Origin: Caenorhabditis elegans
Lineage: Eukaryota; Nematoda; Chromadorea; Rhabditida; Rhabditidae
Assembly (NCBI RefSeq): GCF_000002985.6
Contig: NC_003284.9
Location: 10,726,001 to 10,790,000, forward strand
DNA length: 64,000 nt
Reading direction: 5' to 3'
The first letter of the stretch is position 1; the number at the start of each line of letters is the position of its first letter. A program made the translations under genes and the position numbers. Below the pieces are notes generated by a model. The model was given only the letters and a program-made list of their open reading frames with translations. It searched no databases and had not been told where the DNA came from. Of the stretch, positions 23,272 through 35,181 are shown in pieces.

Positions 23272-25240
23272 AAAACCTACAGTACCTTTTATTATTAAAT
23301 GAAAACGACCATTTATAGGCAAAATAGGTATAGTTATGAAAAAAAAAACTCCCAAATCACTTCAAACCAACTTTTTTTGAAAATTCTTTCAGAAACTTTG
23401 TTGCAAATTCCAAGCTTTTTCAGAAGTTATTAACAACATCCCAGTAGGTGCCAGAAGCTCCGAGCAGTTACAGAAAACCTACAGTAACTTTGTGCGTATT
23501 TTATTATTAAATGAAAACGACCATTTATAGGCAAAATAGGTAAATTTATGAAACTTTGAAAACTCCCAAATCACTTCAAACCAACTTTTTTTGAAAATTC
23601 TTTCAGAAACTTTGTTGCAAATTCCAAGCTTTTTCAGAAGTTACCAACAACATCCCAGTAGGTGCCAGAAGCTCCGAGCAGTTACAGAAAACCTACAGTA
23701 ACTTCGTGCGTATTTTATTATTAAATGAAAACGACCATTCATAGGCATCTTTCAGAAACTTTGTTGCAAATTCCAAGCTTTTTCAGAATTTACCAACAAC
23801 ATCCCAGTAGGTGCCAGAAGCTCCGAGCAGTTACAGAAAACCTACAGTACCTTTGTGCGTATTTTATTATTAAATGAAAACGACCATTCATAGGCATCTT
23901 TCAGAAACTTTGTTGCAAGTTCCAAGCTTTTTCAGAATTTACCAACAACATCCCAGTAGGTGCCAGAGCTTCGAGCAGTTACAGAAAACCTACAGTACCT
24001 TTGTGCGTATTTTATTATTAAATGAAAACGACCATTTATAGGCAAAATAGGTAAATTTATGAAACTTTGAAAATTCCCAAATCACTTCAAACCAACTTTT
24101 TTTAAAATTTCTTTCAGAAACTTTGTTGCAAATTCCAAGCTTTTTCAGAATTTACCAACAACATCCCAGTAGGTGCCAGAAGCTCCGAGCAGTTACAGAA
24201 AACCTACAGTACCTTTGTGCGTATTTTATTATTAAATGAAAACGACCATTCATAGGCATCTTTCAGAAACTTTGTTGCAAATTCCAAGCTTTTTCAGAAT
24301 TTACCAACAACATCCCAGTAGGTGCCAGAAGCTCCGAGCAGTTACAGAAAACCTACAGTACCTTTGTGCGTATTTTATTATTAAATGAAAACGACCATTT
24401 ATAGGCAAAATAGGTAAATTTATGAAACTTTGAAAATTCCCAAATCACTTCAAACCAACTTTTTTTGAAATTTCTTTCAGAAACTTTGTTGCAAATTCCA
24501 AGCTTTTTCAGAATTTACCAACAACATCCCAGTAGGTGCCAGAAGGTTCGAGCAGTTACAGAAAACCTACAGTACCTTTGTGCGTATTTTATTATTAAAT
24601 GAAAATGACCATTTATAGGCATCTTTCAGAAACTTTGTTGCAAATTCCAAGCTGTTTCAGAATTTACCAGCAACATCCCAGTAGGTGCCAGAAGGTTCGA
24701 GCAGTTACAGAAAACCTACAGTACCTTTGTGCGTATTTTATTATTAAATGAAAACGACCATTTATAGGCAAAATAGATAAATTTATGAAACTTTGAAAAT
24801 TCCCAAATCACTTCAAACCAACTTTTTTTAAAATTTCTTTCAGAAACTTTGTTGCAAATTCCAAGCTTTTTCAGAATTTACCAACAACATCCCAGTAGAA
24901 GCCAGAAGCTTTGAGCAGTTACAGAAAACCTACAGTACCTTTGTGCGTATTTTATTATTAAATGAAAACGACCATTTATAGGCAAAATAGGTAAATTTAT
25001 GAAACTTTGAAAATTCCCAAATCACTTCAAACCAACTTTTTTTGAAATTTCTTTCAGAAACTTTGTTGCAAATTCCAACCATTTTCAGAATTTACCAACA
25101 ACATCCCAGTAGAAGCCAGAAGCTTCGAGCAGTTACAGAAAACCTACAGTACCTTTGTGCGTATTTTATTATTAAATGAAAACGACCATTTATAGGCAAA
25201 ATAGGTAAATTTATGAAACTTTGAAAATTCCCAAATCACT
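23272..25240. repeat. Tandem array of 11 units in two sizes (about 213 and 149 bp)
   Basis: The landmark TTTATTATTAAATGAAAA recurs near 23288, 23500, 23713, 23862, 24010, 24223, 24373, 24587, 24736, 24949 and 25163. Spacings are 212, 213, 149, 148, 213, 150, 214, 149, 213 and 214. Long units contain a 64-bp segment, starting AAAATAGG(T)AAATTTATG and ending in a T7 tract, that short units lack at the same point (TATAGGC joined to ATCTTTCAG). The order is L L S S L S L S L L and a truncated L. Units are nearly identical, so the array is young. It is non-coding. Each unit contains acceptor-like TTTCAG and the phrase CCTACAGTACC. It is not a CRISPR array: units are long and there are no unique spacers. 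Confidence 0.95.
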
Positions 25241-25659
25241 TCTATTTATATTTCTATAAATTATGATAATTATGATAAATTTAGAGTTGAATCTAGAAAG
25301 CAGAAACACCACATTGAAAATACATAATTGATACTTTTCAATAATATGTTTTACTATTTCGATCAACTAGAATAAGGTCCTTCTCTGTCTTTGTGAGTGT
25401 AAACTCCTTGTGTTGTGTGCATTAGAGGCTGCTGCAAGTACAGCTTTCAAAAAGTGCAGACGCAGTTTGTGTGTTAAAGTCGAATACTTTCTTACATACT
25501 TCACAATGCTATTTTTTGAAACTGAAAAATATGTCAAATTGATTAAAAAAAACTCCAACTTGTAATAACTTCTGTTTTCGTATAACATAGATGGAAATTA
25601 CATCCAAACTCAACGAATAACATTCAAATAAAATTCCAGAAAATGTTTTCAATTGAAAG

Positions 25660-25665
25660 TTTATT
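25660..25665 (-). terminator. Poly(A) signal of the PAN/TSP1 gene
   Basis: AATAAA on the minus strand, about 100 nt beyond the stop codon at 25767. Confidence 0.55.
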
Positions 25666-25766
25666 TTATGGGAAACGGTTATTTACAAATAGTTGTCAAT
25701 ATAAAACAATAACTTAATAAATTTTGAATGAAGTGAAGATCTGGTAGGCACAATATATATTACATT

Positions 25767-28700
25767 TCAAAATGTGTTGAGTGCTTGCGATTGTTGTTGG
25801 GGTACTTGTGGAGGTCCAAAGAACTCCACGGAATTTTTCGGCGCTTGTTTGACAATGTCTATTTTTTGAGCTGTAAGGTAACATAAATTTAAAACTTATT
25901 TCGATTATTTGTCACGTACGGAATTCAATAACGGTTGGATTGGCATCAAGTTGCTGTAACAATTTCTTTTCAGCGTCAATTTCCTTTGCTTGTGCTGCTT
26001 GGTCTACTGAAAACAGTGTCAAAATATAACTGATAAGTGGGAGCTTTTCATTTTTGCAATTTTATTACAATATATTCAATTTACTTTTCAAAAAAAACCA
26101 TGGAAACATTGAATAATTCCTACATTATGTTTTTGGCAGAGTTTACATTTCATGGTTTGAGAATTCATGTTAATCAGAAACGGTTCTGCTTTTTTCTGCA
26201 TTTCTCTGTTAAAATACCGAAAATCCCTGACGCCAGTGTACATCACAAAAGAATGTATCCAAGTTTTCTATTATTTCTGAAGCACGAAAAAAAAACCAAT
26301 AAATTACCAATCGCTTCCTTTTGCTGTTGCTCTTTAATGAATTTTTGCAAGGCTACATCAAAGTTGTTTGACGAGAAACACGGCATGAACTGAAAAAAAA
26401 ACGTACTTTTATAAAAGGACGTCCCATTAATTGTACCATTTGCATTCATGACTGTTCTATCAATTTGAAAGTGGGACTACTTTTGGTGTGTTCCTTTAAC
26501 CCAAAAAAAAAATTTAAATGCGAAAATTGGCAACTCGACAATGTGCAAGTATTCAACTCAGGCTTCCAGCTAATTTTGTCAAAGTTCTTGCAATTCACCT
26601 GTTCATTTTAAGCTTAGTTTGGCACCACTTGTTTTTATAACATTTTGAACCCGAATATATCATGCATATAAGTTTTGAAAAATTCTACAAAAGTTTTCGG
26701 CTCAGTATTCAAAAATTAAATAACACTTTTTTAATGATTAACACCTGTATAATTTCATTGCAACCATTGCAAACTCTTTGTCGGCTTCTCGTACTTGTCT
26801 TCTCATCACAATGTGTCCATTCAGTCCATTCGGACGTCACTGATCCAACACCAACTTGATTGTCAGCTGAAATGTTTAGTAGAAATATTCAATCCCATGT
26901 TATTTTAACCATAATACCTGCTACAGCCGGTTTGTTGAATGGGTTGGGAGGGATCATCGCTCTACTGGCAAGTTGCCCTAAATATTAGGTCATACAGTAG
27001 CAGCATTTTAAAACTTGAACTTCCGGCGTCTTTAAAAAATACTGCAGTTTAAAAAAAGCATTAAAATTAGAGCACACAATTTTCATGTAATCTTATCCAG
27101 CCAATAATCTAGGTACTGATAATTCAGGTATAAAATTTTTCCAATTTTATGTTTTTTCCAATAAAACAAACTACGTTTCTAAGTTTCGAATCGTTAACTT
27201 TCTTTTTTTTTTCATACCACTCGATTCTAAGATGAAGCATTTTCCCGAAACTATCATACCTGATGCTGCACTAGTCACACATGAACCAAGTTCGACATAA
27301 TCCACTTTATAAGCTAGTTCCGGCGTGAAATACTGGTTTTTTGTGTGTCTGGTGTGAACATTAAGAATGCAGTTGAGTGATGAAAAGTCCGGATAGTGCA
27401 GAATCGAGTGGCATGCCACAGAACGGAGTGTCTGAAAAGAGCAGCTTTAAATTTTTGAAGTATTAATTTCCAATAAATACAAGCAGAATATTGATTCCGT
27501 TTGATATGATTGCGACAGTCAAATCCGTAACTAAAATCATATCCATTTCAATATTCTGAATACCAGTATCTTCATCAAAAAGGGATCATTGCAATACAAG
27601 TAACTAATTGAAAAATAACAGTCAATGTATCACTCTCCTAAACTCCGCCCACCTTCGCTTTTATACACTCCAAGACGCATTCATTCTCACTGGCAACTGA
27701 AATCACTTCGGATGCATGCCCTGAAATTCAATTTTCAAATATTCATTTTCGATATTTTCTCACCTAATAGTATGTGTTGTGGTATCCTTCGAAAGACATC
27801 ATCACACGACATAGGTAGCACAGTGTCTGTAAGTTGTCATAGTTTAACTTGCTGTTTATTTTTTCAATTAAACGTAGAACATGAAGTGTTTGAATAACTA
27901 ATTTGAAAAAAATGAATTGGTGACAACAAATTTATCACACTCGACATATTCTTTTGAGCAGAAACAAGAACTACTATTCTGCGTTTCGCAAAATGAAACT
28001 TACCCGGAATGCAGATTTTCTCAATGTAAATCACATTCTGATTTGGTTTGTATTCAAGATATCCATTTGGATTGATTGCATCGGAGTAGACTGAACACTG
28101 TCTCGTTGCTCTGTTGAAGTGCGCAGATCTGCACAAAAGTGGTAGACGTGATCCATCGGCATACTTAAAAGTTTGTATTGATCGCTATTTGTTTTCTATC
28201 ACGAAGAACGTTAACTTTTTTACAGAAGTATTAAATATCACTATTGACTTAGTTAGATCATTGGCGTTTACCTAAGCCCATTATTTTCTCGTGTCCCATT
28301 TTTCAGTTACGTGGTTGTGTGGAACCGTTGAATCAAAAGCGTATAACTCTAACTCCTCAAGCACATAAATCTGTGCCATTTTATGGATTTGGTTTCCGAA
28401 AAAGAAATTACTCCGAGCCTTTTTAGTTTTGCATTGCCTTGCTTTTGTTTTAAGACCAACCTACCGTGCTGACTCGACATGCTTGAACGCACTGCTCTAG
28501 AATTGCCACTTGGAATGTGATTGTAGCTTCGCGTGATACCTAAAATTAATTATTTTTGAGCGTCATATTTTGATTATATAGTTTACCTCAACACCTTCGA
28601 TGATTTGTACTCTTGAGTGTTCGCCCAGTGGACAATCTGGCACAATTGGAAGAACCTGAACACATTTAGTTGCTAGCATTATGTTATCTCCAATAGTAAA

Positions 28701-31665
28701 CAGTTACCTCCACTGCAAAGTTGCGCAATGTGTTATCAAACTGTTGTTGTTGATTAATGTTATCTATTGGTTCAGCCATCAATGCCACTTTTTGTTCTTT
28801 TCGACTTTCTTCGGCACCTCCAATTGTGTTGCTTACTATCTCGAATTGTTCATTTGCAATTTTCTTTATTTTTATATCCTGGAATGATCGTGGAAATTTT
28901 TCAGATGGAATCAAAAATGCAAATTGTCAACTCTACTCCAACTATAGAGAGTATTTTGAAACTAAAAGAAACTCCGATTCATACAACAGATCCTATTCAA
29001 AACGTAACTTTTTAAAAATATAAACGGATGTCACAAAGTGTACGAATTTTTCCAGATTACTCATACGCTTCCAAAAATTGCCCATGGAGTTCCTCCCACA
29101 TTTGCCGGACTAGAACCTAGAAACGGTAAGCATCAAAGCAAAAACAAAACACATTACAATTTCTTCTGATCAGCTCCAAATGTAACCAATAACACTGTGC
29201 AATCTTCATCATCATCATCTTCTCTTAATGCGCACTTGGCGGCCATGATAAGACAATACGACGTTTTTGCGAAAAATGCGAAAAACAAGCCCGCCCCCAT
29301 AAACAGCATCGAATTGTCTCCTCCACAGCCACTTAAACCAACTGTGATCAGACCGATCGCCGTGAATGGAACGGCATGTATTGGAAAACCGTTGATGCCC
29401 AATCAACAACTACTTCCAATGCCTTCTACGACGTTGTCAGGTAACGATAGATCAGTTGATACCATACAGTTTCAATTATCAAACATAAGAGTTGTTTTCG
29501 TAGAAAAACGATTCATTCACGATGCAATTCATTTTTATCAAATTAACGTTATCTAGTAAATTTGTAGTCGAAATAAACCCAGTCTGCCGAGAGTACTGAA
29601 GATTTTCTGATTAAAAAAAGTTATTTTCAGAACCTAGTTTATTAATTGAATATACACATGAATCCTTAAAAAAACTCCACTATACCAAAAGTTGATACAC
29701 CAAACATTCTAATAACGCACCCCTGTCAAATTACATTAAATTTGTATTTTTGATAACTTATCCAATTTCATGAAAACGTTAGTGGGTTGTTTAATGATGG
29801 AAAATGTTTTTGAATTGTTCTATTCTTGAACCGGTTTTCAAGGTTTTCCTCCTCTACCGGAACACACTTCTGAGCATTCCAAATATCATCAGTTGCACAG
29901 ATAAGAAGATCTCAAGGTCTAATAAAATTCTTAATTGTTTACTAACGTCTGGCTAGAATAGACTATTCAAAAAGATACAAACCAAAACGGTCGCATTCGA
30001 ATAGTGACCGGGACCAACAGTAATTTACTTGAAAGTATTTAAAAAATAGCAGCATTTTAACTTCAAAACAATTAATCAGAAAATAATGCATGTTTTAGGG
30101 TCTCCGCATAACACCCAATTTCCATTTCCAAATTACCCTCACCTACCTGGATATGGATGGCCATTTCCACCGTTTGGTAAATTGTTCCAAATTACTTTTT
30201 TCAAATACTATGCAAAGTTTCAGTGAATCCATTCATGCCATATGTTCTTTCACCCCTCCAGTTATCTCTACTTCAAAATCAGTTAGGCATCAACTCGCTA
30301 ACAACAAGGACATCTGCACAACAACCAAACCTTGACAATTCTAATAAGCGAAAAGCGACCAGTCCGTTACCCGTGGATACTAGAAGCAAGCGGGTAAAAG
30401 AAATAGGTGAGAAAAAGATTACTGCATTACGCGAAAAGAGTACATCTCCTTGCGCGAAAAATCACATTCCGACTACGATGAACAGTCATTGGCATTCTGG
30501 AAGAATATTGACATTCTGGAAATAGCCCTATGATTGAGCTATCATTTATCATATGTGCCACATGCACTAGGTTGTAAGCGTTCCCAGTAAATAGTGTAAC
30601 TCAGAACGAAAAAATAAAAACTCACTGGCTTTGGCCTCTGGGGTGTTGCAAGTTCTCCAGTAAATGTGGGCGATTTAACTGGTTTTAAGTCAAGCTGCTG
30701 AGATGATTGCGTCAGTTGAGATGAATTAAGTACTGAGTGAGAGAGTTCTGATAAACAATCCCAGTTGGGAATAAGATGAGTTGTGTCAATTGTTGGTAGT
30801 AATGAAGCAATAGCACACTCCGTGTTTCTGAAAAAGATTATGAGTTTATACTTTTGATAATGTATCACATTTATAAAGTTTATCTTTTCCGTACAATCAT
30901 ATAAAGTGTTTTAAATTAAAACTTGACCATAATCAGTGTACCCAACTATGTTAAAATGTCTGACATCCGTTTTATTCAGTTGGGTAGATGGTGGAGTAGC
31001 GCCAGTGGGGAAATTGTTAAAAACCACTCCTCTGATGTTAAAATCACCAAATATCATTAAAAAAATGTTAGAAATTTTTTATCATTCAGAGAGTTGCAAT
31101 TACTAATTCTGCCACTTTTTAACAAGATTTCATCAGTTAGAGCTCCATATTTTAAGCAGCCACCATTAAAATACGTGTAGACTTACAGTTAGGAATGTGT
31201 AGTTAAAACACAAAAAAACACAATTACAAATTCAAAAAAAATTTCTCGTTTAAAACTTGCTTGTTTAAAACTTTTGCTTACCCTAGTGCAATCTCCCTTT
31301 TTTGCATTTCCTCGGAAGCTGAAAGACGCATTTTAAAGTAATGAAGGTCTGAATCAATCAACTCACTTGTTTTGTTCATTTGCAATGGAGATGGCACATT
31401 GAATATTTCACAAATATTCCGGTAATAGTCGTATTGAATAGTCTGACATTGGGTGTTATACCGAACACATGCAGATTCACACTCTTCCAATGTGATTGAA
31501 GTTCTAAAGAAAAAAGGGATAAATAAAAATTACCTATTGAAAACTGTCTTGCCGTGTATCTATAGATTTCCCACAAGATATTCGAATATTTTTGTGGCTC
31601 ACAAAGCATTTATTTTTTTGAGCTTGAACTAGTACGAATAATAGAAAAATTGGCAACAACCGCAT
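25767..31665 (-). CDS. Secreted PAN/apple-domain protein with a thrombospondin type 1 repeat
   Basis: Seventeen minus-strand exons: 31665-31603, 31559-31534, 31503-31367, 31318-31282, 30827-30626, 28878-28708, 28655-28587, 28539-28465, 28163-28004, 27826-27764, 27720-27653, 27431-27260, 26977-26918, 26866-26745, 26389-26308, 26006-25920, 25870-25767. They total 565 residues with consistent phases. The signal peptide is MRLLPIFLLFVLVQA. PAN 1 starts KCFIHGKTVFNRTS with Cys-rich ECESACVRYNTQCQTI. PAN 2 has CVQACRV, then CRSAHFNRATRQCSV, and ends EKICI. PAN 3 starts MSCDDVF with CVLECIKAK, then ACHSILHYPDFSSLNC, and ends LGSC. Next come a TSP1-like segment (SEWTEWTHC..TRSRQRVCNGC) and a Gln-rich tail. 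No transmembrane helix or GPI signal is visible, so it is probably secreted to the extracellular or apical matrix. Introns of 43 and 48 nt are present. The 1.75-kb fifth intron holds a whole gene on the other strand. I do not recognise a named gene. Confidence 0.88.
28894..28904 (+). promoter_or_regulatory. Probable spliced-leader acceptor directly abutting a start codon
   Basis: AATTTTTCAG ends at 28904 and ATG begins at 28905. This is a consensus worm 3' splice site with no upstream coding exon on this strand. If SL1 is added here, the mRNA leader is the 22-nt SL1 alone. Confidence 0.55.
28905..30525 (+). CDS. Unknown protein nested in an intron of the PAN/TSP1 gene
   Basis: Exons: 28905-29003, 29056-29125, 29174-29440, 30099-30176, 30224-30525, giving 271 residues with all phases closing. 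The start MESKMQIVNSTPTIES follows an acceptor immediately. The protein is low-complexity and probably disordered: an Ser run near residue 67, Pro-rich patches (SPPQPLKPTVIRPI; FPFPNYPHLPGYGWPFPPF), then a basic nuclear-localisation-like segment (NKRKATSP..RSKRVKE) near 220-240. Pro/aromatic-rich plus basic regions suggest a nuclear adaptor or regulator, but I recognise no family. A GTGAG donor at 30407 inside the last exon leaves the C-terminus uncertain; the only close acceptor is weak. A possible AATAAA lies at about 30612, at the edge of the host gene's exon 5. The gene lies entirely inside host intron 30625-28879. Confidence 0.72.
30993..31090. mobile_element. MITE end fragment (GGAGTAGCGCC family)
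   Basis: GGAGTAGCGCCAGTGGGG plus AAATTGTTAAAAACCACTCC and ATCACCAAATATCAT match the reverse complement of the right end of the element at 59348-59764 over about 70 bp. Only one end is present, inside an intron of the PAN/TSP1 gene. Confidence 0.75.
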
Positions 31666-31743
31666 GATTTCCTATTAGCGGAACAGTTACCGACTGAACA
31701 GTGTTAGTGTCAATGTCCACAAGCGGGTCGATTGATTTTAAGA

Positions 31744-31762
31744 GGATTACACTGCGGATTAC
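31744..31762 (-). promoter_or_regulatory. Tandem GTAATCC homeodomain-type sites
   Basis: GGATTAC occurs at 31744-31750 and again at 31756-31762, exactly 12 bp apart. On the minus strand this is GTAATCC-n5-GTAATCC, about 80-100 bp upstream of the PAN/TSP1 start codon. TAATCC is the core for K50/OTX-class and UNC-30-type homeodomains. Function is inferred from position and spacing. Confidence 0.4.
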
Positions 31763-34700
31763 GGTCACCGGTTATACTAAGGGTATGCAGCTAGGTTGGC
31801 TTGTTCGCCGGATATAGTAAAAACTAGATTCATAAATGTTCTACTAATAAAAATTGAAATCTACTGCAGAATGAAACTAAGCCTTTTTGAATATAATGAA
31901 GGGACATTTTCAGAAAAGGATGTGTACCAAATGAACCTTCACCAAACAACACAACCTCAGGCAATAATGGCATTCCAATTCAAAAGTGATTGAATGAAAT
32001 TCTTAAAACAACAACAGAAATACTTTTACTTTACAGTGTCTTATTTTTCGCTATTCACAATTTTCATTGAAAACACCCTACTAATTATTTTTGCATTTCT
32101 GATTGAAACAACTGATAATTTGGTGCCGTCTAAAAATAAAGCATTATTGTTTTTCCAGCTAACTTAACTTCAAAGCAACGATTACTATGTTCAGTTTGAC
32201 TTTTATTTGTGTTAAAATGCTAGTTTTGTTTCAAAGAATCTACAATGTCATGTATGGAAACCGTCGGTAATCAAGAGACCTTTCACCGCCATCATTGTGA
32301 ATTCGATTTTGCGAAATCTCGATGACTTTTTGAGAGAAACCTAGATAGATTGTGCTAAAAATGTTTCTGGGTTTGAAACATTTTGAGTCGCAGCTGCTGG
32401 TCGCAACATTAGTCAGTTTTATTGATCACTGAGCCTCCTTCACTATCACTTTGTGAATGAATGGCTTCGCTGAAAAAGAACGTTTGAATAATCCAGAGAA
32501 AGCCTATGAGATTCATGAGATCCTTTGAAAATTATGAGAAATAGTATAATCCCACAGAGTCTGTTCCTCTCCACCTTTCTCTGTCTCTCGAATTCTGATA
32601 ACTGATTTTGTCTCGTTGCCGTGACAATTTTCCTTCTCTGTTTTCTTTATTTGATTTTCCATTTTCACGTGCAAAGTCTGGGAATTAGGCGCCACGGGAT
32701 TGGATTATCCTATAATTTGTACGCTATTCATCATTATTCAAGCATCCAATGTCCTTGGGCATTCTTAAATCTGGAAATACTAAAAAGTTTAGTCCCAATA
32801 GGAATTTGACTAGTAGGTACGTGAGTCGACGTGACAGATATGTATCTATCGATACGCAGCCACATAGTTCAGTAGAAGCACTTCCGAAACTCCCAATCTT
32901 GTGAGCTTTTATAGAAAAAAGAGAAAGAAAAGAGGGGCTCGTGACGTGACAAAACTCATTTTTGAGATGCGACATCTTTCCGTTATTTTATTCTTATTCT
33001 TCTCCAACCTTACCACTTTCAATTTTCTAAGCGAAGAAGCATCATGCTCTCTCTATGTTTCAGATTATTTGAATAATAAAATGTTAACGGTAAGCTTGCG
33101 AAGACAACGTTTTTTCACCATTCTGAAGCTGACAGAGTATTAAATAAAAATTTTCTGACAGACCAAAATTTTTCTATGCAAAAAAAATTTTATTATTACA
33201 CTGTTACACTGGTTTATTCTGTTTTGTATTTTGTTGTATTTACCGTTCAATTATTTTATTTATCTAGACTATGGAAATAAGTAAGGAAGCTGTCAGCTTC
33301 ATAATTATTCTTACTCACAGTTGAACTATCTCTATACGTCAAATTATGTACATCGTAAAGGCTTTTCAAGATGATATTTCTATATTATTATATGAGCCAC
33401 TAGTGTAAGAAATGAGCCATTCCAAATATAAAATTCCTCGTCAACATCATTACTCCATTTGATATGACGAAAGGAAGATTTATCAAAACTCACAGATGTT
33501 TGGCTTATCCGAACGCTTTAGAAAATATACTTTTTCTGATTCTTTTATATACATATTTATTTTATATAAAATAAAAGAGATCTTGAATAATCAATCTGAA
33601 GACTTTCATTGGATTTTTCAATGAATTCTCGTGGATTATTGTCTATTACGGCATTTTCAATTTTGGCATTTCCAATTATTGGGTTTTTGGAATTTGCATT
33701 GCAGGTTTACTTAGGTCCTTCTGTTTACTTGAGCATTAATAGAATTTTCTGGTCAAACCAAGAATCTAATCAGAAATGTGCACATGTACTCAATTAGAAA
33801 AATTTTCCATATTCAATTGGTCAATGTAGTGTTAAGATAAGTGTTAATAAGTTTTTGCTAACTTCAAAATAATTTAATTTTCGAAAACTAATACCGGTAA
33901 TTGAATTGATCACATTGCTTTGGTAGTCTCTGATCAATTTTTGCATGATTTCAAATTGATTATAAAAATAATGCCATATGTTTTGCGCTGTTATCACCAC
34001 AAGTTTGTCATATCTATGGAAGTGTGCATATCGACAAATACCAGTTTGATAGTTAAAAAATACTAAGAAAATCTGGAATTTAGCGCCACCAATTGTGTGG
34101 AGCCGGGGAAAATGTATTCTGTACTTCCTCTATTGATTTACAGCCTCAAATATACTTACCCCAATCAGTATTGTACTCTCTATTAGCGATGCAGGGTATA
34201 ATGGTCGTGCGCTGACACGGTGCCAAACTATTACACTTTGTGAAAATTTTGGTAAATTCGTCATTTTTTCAGAGTATATTTAACTTGAAAACAATAAAAT
34301 AAGTGATGAAATCATAAAAAAGTATGCACTTTTTAAAAAAAAAGTCGCGGAACGGCCCATTGTTTATTCTAGACAAAGATTGTCAAATTCTCCAAAGGAA
34401 TTCGGCTCAGTCTCAAAGCTTTTTTTACTTTCGGAAAGTTACAATTGCAAGTTTCACTGAAATTTTCAGATCTGCCTGAAGAGTTGGCCCCGTCCCCGCA
34501 TCTTTTCATTTTCTGATTTCCACCATATTTTTTTATTACAATAAAGGGAACAGCAGTTGAACAGCTAGTAAAAAAAATAATAAAGTAAAAATTGCGATAA
34601 TTGTTTCTTAATAATAGTTTTGTACTAAAAAATGGTTGATATTTATAGACTCAATTAGAAATATTCAAAATCTAGTTTGATCACAATTTCAGTGTTCTTA

Positions 34701-35143
34701 AGAAGAGATATCATAATGTACCGCTTTCATATAAATGTACCGTAACAGCTACGACAATTCCATGTTCTGATATATTCGTAATAATTTTTTGTATTAATTT
34801 CAAACACAAACTATGTTCTTCTGATCTTGCAAACTACATCCTTCTGTCATGACTTCAATGTGAATTACGAATTACGAAATTCACGTGGCTCCACCCATTG
34901 GCGCAAAATTATCAGGTTCCACGAGATATTCCCGAAAATAATCAGGATTTGATTATGCCCATTTCAAGTATATCATTACATCGACTAATGATATGTTTGG
35001 CTCTTTCTCTTTTTCTGGAATTTGCCTAACATCCAATTAAAAAATTTGGGCAATCGCTGATAAGGTTTGATTTGCCATGAAACCTTTAGAACTCTCATAA
35101 ACTTTTTTTGCTGTGTAATTTTTATAATCATTAGTTACTACAC

Positions 35144-35181
35144 GTGTGCCATTGGCACCGTCGTGCCTTTCTGTGGCACAC
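35144..35181. other. Nested perfect hairpin
   Basis: Outer arms GTGTGCCA (35144-35151) and TGGCACAC (35174-35181) are perfect complements. Inside them GGCAC (35154-35158) and GTGCC (35163-35167) pair around a CGTC loop. That gives 13 base pairs in 38 nt, all stronger than the AT-rich flanks. It may act as RNA structure, a short inverted-repeat protein site, or a repeat remnant. Confidence 0.5.

Noticed and set aside
23272..25240. CRISPR-like repeat array
   Set aside because: Units are 149-214 bp, nearly identical throughout, with no short repeat/unique spacer structure, and the genome is eukaryotic. It is satellite-like tandem DNA.
34075..34230. AGCGCCACCAATTGTG near-match to MITE ends
   Set aside because: Only a few bases agree with the GTAGCGCCAGTGGGG end, and no internal similarity or second end was found.
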